From an uncultured Draconibacterium sp. (GTDB lineage Bacteria > Bacteroidota > Bacteroidia > Bacteroidales > Prolixibacteraceae), in assembly GCF_963677155.1 (NCBI RefSeq), contig NZ_OY781884.1, positions 3,840,501 through 3,904,500 of the forward strand: a stretch of DNA of 64,000 nucleotides, in the 5' to 3' direction. Made by a program: the position numbers and the translations under genes. The notes below the pieces were generated by a model. That model was not told the DNA's origin and did no database searches. It worked only from the letters and a program-made list of their open reading frames with translations. Position 1 is the first letter of the stretch. Each line of letters opens with the position of its first letter. Shown piece by piece: positions 34,458 through 44,165 of the stretch.

Positions 34458-35786
34458 TTAATCTTCTGAGTAAACAAAGTTATACGATTCGTCGTGTTGG
34501 CTAATATCCAAACCTACTTTCTCGCCATGAGGAGAAATTCGCATCGGAACAATCATATCTGTTATTTTGTACATTAACATTGAACCTCCGAAAGTGAAAA
34601 CTCCAACAATAACCAGTGCCAGTAAATGATACAGGAAAGTGGTGATTTCTCCATGAATTAATCCCACTTCGTTTGCAAATACTGCAGTAAAAATCATTCC
34701 GGTAATACCGCCCATACCGTGGGCAGGGAAAACATCCAGTGTATCATCAAGTTTCGATTTTGTGCGAAGTGTAATGGCGTAGTTGCTTATAATCGCGGCA
34801 ATAACACCAATAAATATACTCGACCCAACATTTACAAACCCGGCAGCAGGTGTAATAGCAACCAAGCCTACAACAAGTCCGATAGCTGCACCAACTGCAG
34901 ATGGTTTTTTACCTTGTGCAGCATCAAAAAATATCCAGGTTAACATGGCAGCTGCAGAAGCTGTATTGGTATTTACCAGCGCTGATGCCGCAACAGAATC
35001 AGCAGCTAACGCAGAACCTGCGTTAAAACCAAACCAGCCAAACCAGAGCATTCCGGCACCCAATAAAATGTAAGGAATGTTTGCCGGTTTAATTTCTTTG
35101 TTGGCGTCTTTCCTTCTTCCAAGAAAAATCGCTCCAGCTAAAGCCGCAAAACCTGCCGACATATGTACTACAGTTCCACCCGCAAAGTCAAGTACTCCCC
35201 AGTTACGAAGAAACCCGTTCGGGTGCCATGTCCAGTGTGCCAGCGGAGCATAAATAAATAATATAAAAAGTACCATAAACAACATATAGGCTCTAAAGCG
35301 TACTCTTCCGGCAAACGATCCGGTAATAAGAGCTGGTGTAATTATGGCAAATTTTAACTGAAACATGGCAAATATTGCAAACGGGAAAGTGGGCGAAAAA
35401 TCCGGGTTGGTTCCACCGCCAACACCCCGAAACATAAAATAGGTTAGCGGGTTGCCAAACAGACCAAAGCCTTCGCCTCCAATACTGTCGCCAAATGCAA
35501 TACTAAACCCAACTACCACCCATAGCACACTTACAATTCCCATGGCAATAAAACTTTGCAGCATTGTAGAAATAATATTTCTCGATTGCGTCATTCCTCC
35601 GTAAAAGAATGCTAGTCCCGGAGTCATTAACAATACTAAACCTGTTGCTGTTAGCATCCAGGCCGTATCTCCGGAATCTAAATTGGTTGTGTCTATCTCA
35701 CCAATACCCGTGGGAATGATCACTCCTAAAGCGGCTACAATTACCAATAAGGCCAGAATAAACCACCAACTTGTTGAATTTTTCAT
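34458..35786 (-). CDS. amt: Ammonium transporter (Amt family)
   Basis: 442 residues from the ATG at 35786 (MKNSTSWWFILALL); an upstream in-frame TTG at 35828 is less likely. Eleven or so membrane segments. Amt marks: DTAWMLTATGLVLLMTPGLAFFYGG (split here for length), the pore region FAGGTVVHMSAGFAALAG with the first pore His, and VFPAHGMGGITG with the second. It brings in ammonium. No P-II (glnK/glnB) gene lies next to it, unusual for amt loci. The 358-base gap upstream holds promoter sequence for the divergent Lrp gene. Confidence 0.94.
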   Translation of the reverse strand: MKNSTSWWFILALLVIVAALGVIIPTGIGEIDTTNLDSGDTAWMLTATGLVLLMTPGLAFFYGGMTQSRNIISTMLQSFIAMGIVSVLWVVVGFSIAFGDSIGGEGFGLFGNPLTYFMFRGVGGGTNPDFSPTFPFAIFAMFQLKFAIITPALITGSFAGRVRFRAYMLFMVLFILFIYAPLAHWTWHPNGFLRNWGVLDFAGGTVVHMSAGFAALAGAIFLGRRKDANKEIKPANIPYILLGAGMLWFGWFGFNAGSALAADSVAASALVNTNTASAAAMLTWIFFDAAQGKKPSAVGAAIGLVVGLVAITPAAGFVNVGSSIFIGVIAAIISNYAITLRTKSKLDDTLDVFPAHGMGGITGMIFTAVFANEVGLIHGEITTFLYHLLALVIVGVFTFGGSMLMYKITDMIVPMRISPHGEKVGLDISQHDESYNFVYSED

Positions 35787-36096
35787 GTTTATAAATTTTA
35801 AGGTTACTTTTTTAAGTCTGCACAGCACATATCAACCCAGTATCTTCTATTGAGATTGAGCAATTTCGTACTACTAAATAAAAGCTGTCTATAACTGTTT
35901 TAGATTTTTATTGCTGTCTGTTTTGTTAAAAATCTTTCATAAAAGTATTAATTCATATTGTAAATGAGGTTTTAACTAGAATAATGAAAGTAAAAAAGCT
36001 TTTAAATTAATAAAATGATAATATTATTCTGTTTTTTGTGAGTATGGGCCTCTTTGTTGTTATTTTGTTACTATATTGTGTTTGTGCTAACTTTAC

Positions 36097-36128
36097 TTTG
36101 AAATAATGTTAGTTTTTTGATATTTTTG
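36097..36128 (+). promoter_or_regulatory. Promoter of the second Lrp/AsnC gene
   Basis: TTTG (36097-36100), a 20-base spacer and TATTTTTG (36121-36128) match the Bacteroidota consensus. Transcription would start about 10 bases before the ATG at 36145, giving a very short leader. Confidence 0.6.
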
Positions 36129-36144
36129 TGGAAAATTGTTAGAG

Positions 36145-36612
36145 ATGACTTTGAGGAATAATTTAGACGACTGGGATTTAAAAATTCTGGATATAATTAC
36201 CAAGAACGCAAGAATACCTTTTAAAGATGTTGCGAAAGAAGTGGGTATTTCACGTGCAGCTGTACACCAACGAGTTAACCGGATGGTTGATTTGGAAGTG
36301 ATTGTTGGATCGGGCTATCACATTAATCCCAAAAAGGTTGATTTTAAAACCTGTACTTATATTGGTATTTACCTCGAAAAAGGAGGTCTGTTTAGCGACG
36401 TGGTAAAAGGTTTGGAAGAAATCCCTGAGATTGTTGAGTGTCATTACACCACCGGAGCATACGCCATTTTTGTTAAAGTTTATGCAAAGGATAACGAGCA
36501 CTTAAAAAATATATTGAGTAGTAAAATCCAAAAAATCAATGGGGTAGCAAGTACCGAAACTTTTATTTCTCTAGAAGAGTCATTTAAACGTACTATTCCT
36601 GTTCAGGCCTGA
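36145..36612 (+). CDS. Lrp/AsnC family regulator (second paralogue)
   Basis: 155 residues from the ATG at 36145; an in-frame TTG three codons upstream is less likely. Helix-turn-helix (LKILDIITKNARIPFKDVA, ISRAAVHQRVNRMVDLE) plus RAM domain (VECHYTTGAYAIFVKVYAKD). It is divergent from amt and sits on its upstream side, so it is the better candidate for direct control of amt. Its stop overlaps the stop of the convergent rlmB by 10 bases. Confidence 0.9.
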   Translation: MTLRNNLDDWDLKILDIITKNARIPFKDVAKEVGISRAAVHQRVNRMVDLEVIVGSGYHINPKKVDFKTCTYIGIYLEKGGLFSDVVKGLEEIPEIVECHYTTGAYAIFVKVYAKDNEHLKNILSSKIQKINGVASTETFISLEESFKRTIPVQA

Positions 36613-37361
36613 TTTCGTTGTCTGACTGCTTCGTAAATCATTAAAGCAGCAGATACCGAAACATTTAAGGATTCAATCTGTCCTAAGATTGGTATTCTTA
36701 ATTGTTCATCAGCAAGTTTAAGAATCTGCGCAGAAACACCCGTGTCTTCTGATCCCATAACAATGGCCAGTGGCGATTTCATATCGGCATTACTGTAGAG
36801 TTTGTCGCCTTTTTCGGTGGCAGCAACTATTTTAATGCCCGAGTCTTTCAGAAACCGAACTGTGTGGTACAGATTGTTTGTTTTGCAGATTGGGATGTTA
36901 TGGATGGCACCTGCCGATGTTTTTACAGCATCGGCGCCAATACGTGCCATGCCTTTTTCGGGAATAATAATGGCTTGCACCCCGGCACATTCGGCCGAGC
37001 GGGTAATGGCTCCGAAGTTACGAACATCGGTAATCTGGTCTAGAACAAGCAGGAGAGGAGTTTTTCCTTCTTCGTAAATCCCCGGAATTACTGTTTCAAT
37101 ATTATCAAACTCAATGGGTGAGATAAAGGCCAGAACTCCCTGGTGATTTTTTCGTGTAATACGATTAATTTTTTCGATAGGAACGTACTGAGCGCCAATC
37201 TCACTCTCTTTTATCAGTTGCTGGAGTTCGGAAATTAACTCGTTTCGCAAGCCTTTTTTTATAAGAATTTTGTCGATTGTTTTGCCTTTTTTTATGGCTT
37301 CAATAACCGCTCTTGTTCCAAACAGAAAATCCTCTTTATCTATTCCTTTTTGTCTCATCAT
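36603..37361 (-). CDS. rlmB: 23S rRNA 2'-O-methyltransferase (RlmB/SpoU family)
   Basis: 252 residues. An N-terminal L30e-like RNA-binding part (FLFGTRAVIEAIKKG) is followed by the SPOUT knot with all three motifs: NFGAITRSAECAGV, IVMGSEDTGVS and IPILGQIESLNVSVSAAL. It methylates G2251 (E. coli numbering) of 23S rRNA; other SpoU targets are possible. Its start lies 7 bases after the ABC-F stop on the same strand, so both are one translation-related operon. Confidence 0.9.
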   Translation of the reverse strand: MMRQKGIDKEDFLFGTRAVIEAIKKGKTIDKILIKKGLRNELISELQQLIKESEIGAQYVPIEKINRITRKNHQGVLAFISPIEFDNIETVIPGIYEEGKTPLLLVLDQITDVRNFGAITRSAECAGVQAIIIPEKGMARIGADAVKTSAGAIHNIPICKTNNLYHTVRFLKDSGIKIVAATEKGDKLYSNADMKSPLAIVMGSEDTGVSAQILKLADEQLRIPILGQIESLNVSVSAALMIYEAVRQRNQA

Positions 37362-37368
37362 TTTTTAT

Positions 37369-39315
37369 TTACCAGGTTTTTTTAGCCTTCCAGTTTTCCA
37401 ACTCTTCGTGGGCATTTTCCCAATCGAGCATACTTTCTTCCAGGTTCGATTTTAATTGTTCGTACTGCTCAAAAACCGAATGGTCGTTAATATTTTCGGG
37501 TTGAGCAAGAAGCTTGTCCATTTCTTCGATTTCTGTCTCCAGTTTCGCAATCTTTTCTTCGGCTTGGGCTACACTTTTCTCCATGCGCGAAATGGTGCGG
37601 TTTATCTCTTTCTTTTCATCGAAAGACAGCTCATTCTTTTCTTTTTCCGATGTTTCAATTTTTCCGGATCTTGCATTCTTTTTCTTACTTTCCAATTCTT
37701 TCATCGATTCCATTTTCTTTCGGTACAGAAAATCGAAAATGCCGCCCAGGTGTTGTTTGGCTTTTTTATTTCTGAATTCGTAAATGCAATTCACCAAACC
37801 ATCTAGAAAATCGCGGTCGTGCGAAACTACAAGTACCGTTCCCGAGAAATTTGCCAGTGCGTTTTTCAAAATTTCTTTCGAGCGCATGTCGAGGTGGTTG
37901 GTCGGTTCGTCGAGAATTAGAAAGTTAACCGGTTCAAGCATCAAGCGAATCATTGCCAGTCGCGACTTTTCTCCGCCACTCAGTACTTTTACTTTTTTAT
38001 CGATGTCTTCGCCGCGGAATAAAAAGGCGGCAAGAATATCTCTGATCTTAGTTCGTATATCGCCAACAGCAATTTCATCTATGGTTTCAAAAATCGTAAG
38101 TTCGCCATTTAACAGTTGCGCCTGGTTTTGAGCAAAGTAGCCAATTTTTACATTATGTCCCAGCTTCATAGAGCCGTTGTGCTCCAGTTCGTTCATTATA
38201 ATCCGGGCAAGAGTAGTTTTGCCTTCTCCGTTACGGCCAACAAACGCTATTTTTTCACCATTTTCGATGGTGAGATTGATGTCGTCGAGCACATGCAACG
38301 AATCGTAATATTTGCTGATATGTTTGGCTTCAACCACAACACGTCCGGAACGAGGTGGCGGCGGAAAGCTGATTTTGAGAGCAGAGTTGTCTTCTTCTTC
38401 AATTTCAATCCGGTCCAGTTTTTCAAGCTGTTTTACACGCGATTGTACCTGCACCGCTTTTGATGATTTGTACCTGAAACGTTCAATAAACCGTTTGGTA
38501 TCTTCAATCATTTTTTGCTGGTTGGTGTAGGCTGCCAAATTAATCTCACGCTGTTCGGCTTTCCATTCCATAAAGCGCGTGTAATTCATTTTCTGATCAG
38601 TAATTTTTCCCAGCGAAATTTCTATGGTGCGGTTACAAACGGCATCAAGAAATGCTTTATCGTGCGAAACCAGAATCACGGCTCCGCTGTATGTTTTCAA
38701 AAAATCTTCTAACCATTGTATCGATTCGATATCGAGGTGGTTGGTTGGCTCATCCAGTAAAAATACATCGGGTTTTTTCAGTAGCAATTTTGCCAGCTCA
38801 ACACGCATACGCCAACCTCCGCTGAATTCTGAGGTCATCCGGTTGAAATCAGTTCTTTCGAAACCTAATCCCAGAAGTGTTTGTTCCAGCTCGGCTTCGT
38901 AGTTGTCGCCACCCAAAAGCTGGTAACGTTCGTTGTATTCGGTAACCTGATCGAGTTTCTTTAAATACTCCTCAGAATGATAATCTTCGCTTTCGGCAAT
39001 TTCGTGGTTTAGATTTGCTATTTTCTTTTCAATAGCTAAAAGCTCCTCGAAAGCCTGCGTAACTTCATTTTTAAGTGTGCGCGTGTCCGAAACCTGCATT
39101 TGCTGAGGTAAATAACCAATGCTTGTTTCTTTAGGAATAGCAATTACGCCAGCAGTTGGTGTTTCAGTTCCTGTAATAATCTTAAGCAGCGTACTTTTTC
39201 CGGCACCGTTTTTACCAATCAGTCCAATTCTGTCTTTTGGATTAACCAGAAAACTGATTTCTTTAAATAGTTCGAAACCGCCAAAACTGAGATTTATTTT
39301 ATCTATCGATATCAT
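37369..39315 (-). CDS. ABC-F family ATPase (translation factor, Uup/YfmR-like)
   Basis: 648 residues from the ATG at 39315 (MISIDKINLSFGG). Two ABC cassettes without membrane segments: Walker A GKNGAGKST and GRNGEGKTT, signatures FSGGWRMRVELAKLL and LSGGEKSRLAMIRL, and DEPTNHLD twice. A charged linker lies between the cassettes and a coiled coil at the C-terminus (about 570-648), as in Uup. ABC-F proteins act on the ribosome, easing stalls or conferring antibiotic protection. Co-transcription with an rRNA methylase supports a ribosomal role. Confidence 0.92.
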   Translation of the reverse strand: MISIDKINLSFGGFELFKEISFLVNPKDRIGLIGKNGAGKSTLLKIITGTETPTAGVIAIPKETSIGYLPQQMQVSDTRTLKNEVTQAFEELLAIEKKIANLNHEIAESEDYHSEEYLKKLDQVTEYNERYQLLGGDNYEAELEQTLLGLGFERTDFNRMTSEFSGGWRMRVELAKLLLKKPDVFLLDEPTNHLDIESIQWLEDFLKTYSGAVILVSHDKAFLDAVCNRTIEISLGKITDQKMNYTRFMEWKAEQREINLAAYTNQQKMIEDTKRFIERFRYKSSKAVQVQSRVKQLEKLDRIEIEEEDNSALKISFPPPPRSGRVVVEAKHISKYYDSLHVLDDINLTIENGEKIAFVGRNGEGKTTLARIIMNELEHNGSMKLGHNVKIGYFAQNQAQLLNGELTIFETIDEIAVGDIRTKIRDILAAFLFRGEDIDKKVKVLSGGEKSRLAMIRLMLEPVNFLILDEPTNHLDMRSKEILKNALANFSGTVLVVSHDRDFLDGLVNCIYEFRNKKAKQHLGGIFDFLYRKKMESMKELESKKKNARSGKIETSEKEKNELSFDEKKEINRTISRMEKSVAQAEEKIAKLETEIEEMDKLLAQPENINDHSVFEQYEQLKSNLEESMLDWENAHEELENWKAKKTW

Positions 39316-39538
39316 TCTATACAAAAATTGCCCAAAGATAATTATTTCGTACAGACGAGGGAGTACAAAAGCAGGAGTGAGATTTATTGATATTGCTTTG
39401 TTTACGATTGCCAAAAGTGATAGGGTTCTATTTGTGTTCTTTTATGGTTTATTTTGAGGTTTGTCTGCTAAATGACTATTTGCAGTAGTGCAAGGAATAT
39501 AAAATAGAATACTATTAGGTGTTTTAATCTTTAATCTG

Positions 39539-39762
39539 TAACTTTGTAGAGTAATTTTAAAAGATAAATTATAAGGGTAGAATATGTATTTTGATTGGTT
39601 TATGTTTAGGGGTTTGTAAAACTATCAATCATCTTCAATAAAAGCGTCCATAAATGTTCTACCCTTTCTTCTGAAACTACAACCTATTTAATATATCGTT
39701 AGTTTTCAACTGCAAAAAAATAGAGCATCAAAAGAAAGAGCTTCAATTGATAGCTCTTTTTT
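39539..39762 (+). ncRNA. Candidate structured RNA in the gap before the HTCS gene
   Basis: The 724-base gap 39316-40039 has no credible gene. Within it lie a TAACTTTG -7-like box (39539-39546, no good -33 box), a perfect 10-bp long-range stem AAGGGTAGAA / TTCTACCCTT (39573-39582 with 39657-39666), and an intrinsic terminator AAAGAGCT-tcaattgat-AGCTCTTTTTT (39735-39762). Together they outline a possible ~210-nt transcript. A second -7-like box, TACCTTTG (39860-39867), could serve the HTCS gene. Confidence 0.3.
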
Positions 39763-40039
39763 GTTGTGTTATTAGGTTTGGTTTTTGTATCAGAAAGTGG
39801 TTTGCTCCGCCTCTGTTTCATGATCAAAATAATAAAAGGGCAAAGAATGATGAATCAACTACCTTTGTAGAATAAGTATCAATTTCTGAGATTCCCTTTT
39901 TTCTTTTATTGATGGGGATAATTAGAATCAAAAAGAAACATTGCGATACCCTATTTGATACAATATAGCCCCATAATCGATTGTTGTCCGGCTGCTTTAC
40001 AAAGCATTTTCCATATCTTAGTAAGTTCAATAAGTTACT

Positions 40040-43000
40040 ATGAAGGGAGGAAAGCATTTTAAAATAATAGGGGGCATATTGGGCTTACTTGTTTTATTTT
40101 TTTCGGTGGTTGTTCAGTCAACTGCGCAACCGTCTTATGTTTTTCTTCACCTTACAACAAAGGATGGGCTTTCAAATGGAAATGTTACCTCAATTCTGAA
40201 AGACAGTTATGGTTTTTTGTGGATTGGTACAGAATACGGACTGAACCGCTACGATGGTTACGAATTTAAAACATATACTACAGAAGCCAATTTGTCGAAT
40301 TCCATACCGACGAATAATATTCAGGGAATACAGGAAGATGGCTTGGGTAACATTTGGATCGGTACCACCACCTATACGGTGTATAACCGCGATAAAGATA
40401 ATTTCATGAACGATGTGCCCGGTTTTTTGCAAAAAATTGGGATTATTGTTGATAGCAATTACAGAATATACATCGATAAGGAGAAAGACTTATGGGTTTG
40501 GAGTGGGCAGCAACTTTATTTTTATGATACGCAAAAAAATGAATTGAAAACATTTAGCTTAAACCAGAGGCTGGATGAGGTTGCAACAGTTGAACTAAGT
40601 GATGACGGGAATAACTTATATGGTTTTTTAAAGCCAGGCCTTTTATGGCAAATAAACAAACAAACCGGCAGACAGCAAGTACTTGATGTCCCTGATGATT
40701 TTAATCCCCAATTCTATAATAAGCTTTATGCAGATTATAAGGGCGGTTTATGGATTTGGTCGGGTAGTACCGATGTGATTTTTTACAGGAAAACCCCAAA
40801 GGTTGCATGGGCCCGGTTGAAGCTAAGAGCAGAAGGTCAATCCAAGCGTATGTTACGTTTTATGGATGATAAAAATGGACATATATGGATTGGTACCGAT
40901 CATAACGGGCTGCTCATTTATAATGTGGCCAGCGGAGAGATAACAAACTTGCAGGAAGATCAGAATACAAGTTCATCTATTGCCTCCAATCATATTGAAT
41001 CTTTATACCGTGATGATAACGGCATTATATGGATAGGGCATAATAAAAATGGTATTTCGTATTATCACAATAGTTTACAGAGTATTGTAAATGTTGAGCA
41101 GGCAGATTGTGAGGACGTAAGCGTAATTCTTGAGGACCGGTACGGTAGAATATGGCTGGGTACCGATGGAAATGGATTATTTGTAAAAGATAAGAAAAAG
41201 GGGATCAGGCAGCTTGCAGTTCCGAAAAGTCCGATAGTATCGCTTCTGGAGGACAGGAAAGGACGAATATGGATTGGGACATATTTAGATGGACTTTACC
41301 GTTATGATAACGGAAAGGTTGACCGGTTTTCAACTGAAAACAGTGATCTGGCAGGCAATAATATATGGAATTTGAAAGAAGACCGGTACGGAAACCTGTG
41401 GATCGGTACTTTGGGGGGAGCCATACAGCTTTTGCGCAACGGGGAAGAGGATTTAAACTCAATGGAGATTGAGTGCGAAGGGATGCAGCATCCAATGGAT
41501 ATGTTTTATGATGGAGGCGATAAGTTATACATTGCAACAGTATACGGTCTGTATATTGTTGATATAAAAACAAATGATTGCAGTAGTTGCCTGGGAAATA
41601 AATCCGGTACACAGAATTTCAAACAAGGTTTAATAAGTTGTGTATACAAAGACAGCAAGGACAATATTTGGCTGGGGCACGCCGAAGGATTGAGCTTATG
41701 GGATGTAAAGAAAGATACCATCTATTATATCGATAAAACAAATGGCTTGCGCGACAACATTATTCGCGGTATTGTTGAAGATGATCATAAAAATCTATGG
41801 GTAACTACAAGTAATGGGCTTTCAGTAATTACTGCAGAAGAAGACAAACAAGGAATTTTAATGATTACCTGTAAAAACTTTACAGATGAAGATGGCCTTA
41901 TTGATAATTATTTTAATAATCGTGCAATTTGTAAAGTCCGCAGTGGAGACATCTTTGTTGGTGGCACCGAAGGATATTCAATTGTTAATCCAAATAAAAT
42001 GCTGGAGAAAAATCAACCTCCAGCTAAAGTTACTTTTACAGGATTGAGTGTGGGAATTGATCAGATAGTGGTCGATTCACTTTATAAAGGACGTAAATTG
42101 CTGGAACGTCCGATGGAGCTGACCCGTTCGCTGACATTTCGGTACACCGATAAGTTAATTCAGTTAAAATATACAACAGGCGATTTGTTATATCCCAATA
42201 AGGTAAGATACGCCTACCGAATGAAAGGACTACAGGAGCAGTGGCAAAACACTTCGGAAAACCGGATTGTGTTTTCGTCTTTAGCGCCAGGCGATTATAA
42301 ACTTGAAATAAAAGCATGCAATAGTGATGGAGAATGGAGCAATCAGGTTTCTTATTTAAATATTAATGTAACTCCGCCATTTTATTTGTCTCGGTGGGCA
42401 TGGGCTCTTTACATTTTATCTGTAATTACTCTTGTCGTTTATATTGTATACAGAAGCCGAAGGAGGCAAAAAATAAAGCTTGAAGCACAAAGAATGCAAC
42501 TCGTACGTGAGCAGGAAACCAACCTTTCTGAAATGAAACTTCGGTTCTTTACCAATATCAGTCATGATATTCGTACTCCGCTTACGCTTATACTCACACC
42601 CTTGCAAACATTATTAAATGGTTCAATGGATGCCGGTTTGCGTAAAAAGCTTGAAATGATAAACAAAAGTGCCGAGCAGCTGCTGCACATCGTCAACACC
42701 TTGCTTGATTTCCGTAAACTTGATGCAGGAGGTGAGGTTTTGAGGAGTAAACAAGGAGATTTGGTGAGTTTTGTCAGTGAGTTGTGTTTCACATTTCAAG
42801 GTACTGCCGCCGAACGCCAAATTGAGTTTTCATTTGATAGTGAGTTAGAAGTGCTGACAACACAGTTCGATCCGGACAAAATAAGGAAGGTGATGTTGAA
42901 TCTGCTTTCCAATGCTTTTAAATTTACTCCTGATGGGGGAGTTGTAACAGTAAGTATTTACCTGGAAGAAGATGTTGTCTGTTTATCTGTGGCAGACTCG

Positions 43001-44047
43001 GGAGAGGGAATTTTGGACAGTGAAAAGCCCCATGTTTTTGATCGGTTTTTCCAGTCTTTCCGGCACCCGGAAAAAACGGGAAGCGGAATTGGGTTGCATA
43101 TTGTGAATGAATATGTCCGGATGCACGACGGTAGTATCACTGTTGAGGATAACAAACCTCGCGGGAGCAGATTTATAGTCAGAATTCCGGTTTCTAATGA
43201 AGATATTCAGGATGAGTTCTTCCTTGATACAACCGAGAATGAAGAACAGTTTGAACAGGAAGAGCTACAACGGACTCCGACCAACCCGGTATTACTGTTT
43301 GTGGATGATAACAGAGACTTTTGTGAGTTTATGGCCGATAGCCTTGCTGATGAATATACAGTGATACTGGCCTATAACGGACAAAACGCTCTGGAAAAGC
43401 TACAGGAGAATGATATATCAATAGTCGTGAGCGACGTAATGATGCCTGTAATGAGCGGAACTGAACTTTGTGAGAAAATAAAAACCAATATCCAATGGTC
43501 ACATATTCCTGTGATTTTGTTAACCGCCCGTACTGCAGAAGAATATCTGTTGGAAGGGCTGAAATTGGGTGCTGATGATTATCTCACCAAACCCTTTAAT
43601 TTCAATTTGTTAAAACTACGCATTCAAAAATTTCTTGAATGGACAGAGAAGTGCCATCTTTCCTTTAGCCAAAAAATGGATGTTTCTCCTTCCGAGATTA
43701 CAATCACTTCGCTGGATGAACAATTGATAGAGAATGCTATTAAGGCAGTTGAAGAACACATTGACGATCCCGAATTTTCGGTTGAAGATCTTGGCGGTTT
43801 GGTTGGCCTCAGCAGGGGGCACTTGTATAAAAAATTAATGAGCATTACAGGTAAAGGGCCCGCCGAGTTTATTCGTACAATTCGTTTAAAACGTGGGCGC
43901 CAGCTTTTGGAGAAAAGTCAGCTGCATATATCCGAAATTGCCTACGCAGTGGGCTTCAATTCCCCTAAAAGATTCTCTGTTAACTTCAAGAATGAATTTG
44001 GTATCTCGCCTTCCGACTATCTGCGTGGATTAAATAGTTCCGAATAA
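40040..44047 (+). CDS. Hybrid two-component system regulator (HTCS) of the PUL
   Basis: 1335 residues, all of a two-component system in one chain. A signal/anchor segment (about 8-30) is followed by a periplasmic sensor of about ten two-component propeller repeats (GFLWIGTEYGLNRYDG, GRIWIGTYLDGLYRYD) and a Y_Y_Y domain (about 700-780). After the membrane segment (about 785-808) come the kinase with phospho-His842 (NISHDIRTPLTL), the ATPase domain (GSGIGLHIV), a receiver with Asp1132 (SDVMMPVMSG) and a C-terminal AraC-type HTH. It senses an oligosaccharide and activates the downstream genes. Confidence 0.95.
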   Translation: MKGGKHFKIIGGILGLLVLFFSVVVQSTAQPSYVFLHLTTKDGLSNGNVTSILKDSYGFLWIGTEYGLNRYDGYEFKTYTTEANLSNSIPTNNIQGIQEDGLGNIWIGTTTYTVYNRDKDNFMNDVPGFLQKIGIIVDSNYRIYIDKEKDLWVWSGQQLYFYDTQKNELKTFSLNQRLDEVATVELSDDGNNLYGFLKPGLLWQINKQTGRQQVLDVPDDFNPQFYNKLYADYKGGLWIWSGSTDVIFYRKTPKVAWARLKLRAEGQSKRMLRFMDDKNGHIWIGTDHNGLLIYNVASGEITNLQEDQNTSSSIASNHIESLYRDDNGIIWIGHNKNGISYYHNSLQSIVNVEQADCEDVSVILEDRYGRIWLGTDGNGLFVKDKKKGIRQLAVPKSPIVSLLEDRKGRIWIGTYLDGLYRYDNGKVDRFSTENSDLAGNNIWNLKEDRYGNLWIGTLGGAIQLLRNGEEDLNSMEIECEGMQHPMDMFYDGGDKLYIATVYGLYIVDIKTNDCSSCLGNKSGTQNFKQGLISCVYKDSKDNIWLGHAEGLSLWDVKKDTIYYIDKTNGLRDNIIRGIVEDDHKNLWVTTSNGLSVITAEEDKQGILMITCKNFTDEDGLIDNYFNNRAICKVRSGDIFVGGTEGYSIVNPNKMLEKNQPPAKVTFTGLSVGIDQIVVDSLYKGRKLLERPMELTRSLTFRYTDKLIQLKYTTGDLLYPNKVRYAYRMKGLQEQWQNTSENRIVFSSLAPGDYKLEIKACNSDGEWSNQVSYLNINVTPPFYLSRWAWALYILSVITLVVYIVYRSRRRQKIKLEAQRMQLVREQETNLSEMKLRFFTNISHDIRTPLTLILTPLQTLLNGSMDAGLRKKLEMINKSAEQLLHIVNTLLDFRKLDAGGEVLRSKQGDLVSFVSELCFTFQGTAAERQIEFSFDSELEVLTTQFDPDKIRKVMLNLLSNAFKFTPDGGVVTVSIYLEEDVVCLSVADSGEGILDSEKPHVFDRFFQSFRHPEKTGSGIGLHIVNEYVRMHDGSITVEDNKPRGSRFIVRIPVSNEDIQDEFFLDTTENEEQFEQEELQRTPTNPVLLFVDDNRDFCEFMADSLADEYTVILAYNGQNALEKLQENDISIVVSDVMMPVMSGTELCEKIKTNIQWSHIPVILLTARTAEEYLLEGLKLGADDYLTKPFNFNLLKLRIQKFLEWTEKCHLSFSQKMDVSPSEITITSLDEQLIENAIKAVEEHIDDPEFSVEDLGGLVGLSRGHLYKKLMSITGKGPAEFIRTIRLKRGRQLLEKSQLHISEIAYAVGFNSPKRFSVNFKNEFGISPSDYLRGLNSSE

Positions 44048-44165
44048 CACATTACCATCCCTCATAAAATACATGGCAGCCCTTCTGTGGATGTTGTCGG
44101 ATCTAAATTAGCGGCTGATATTAAGCTGGTTAAAAGCTAATTCTAATAATCTAAATTTATGTTGT

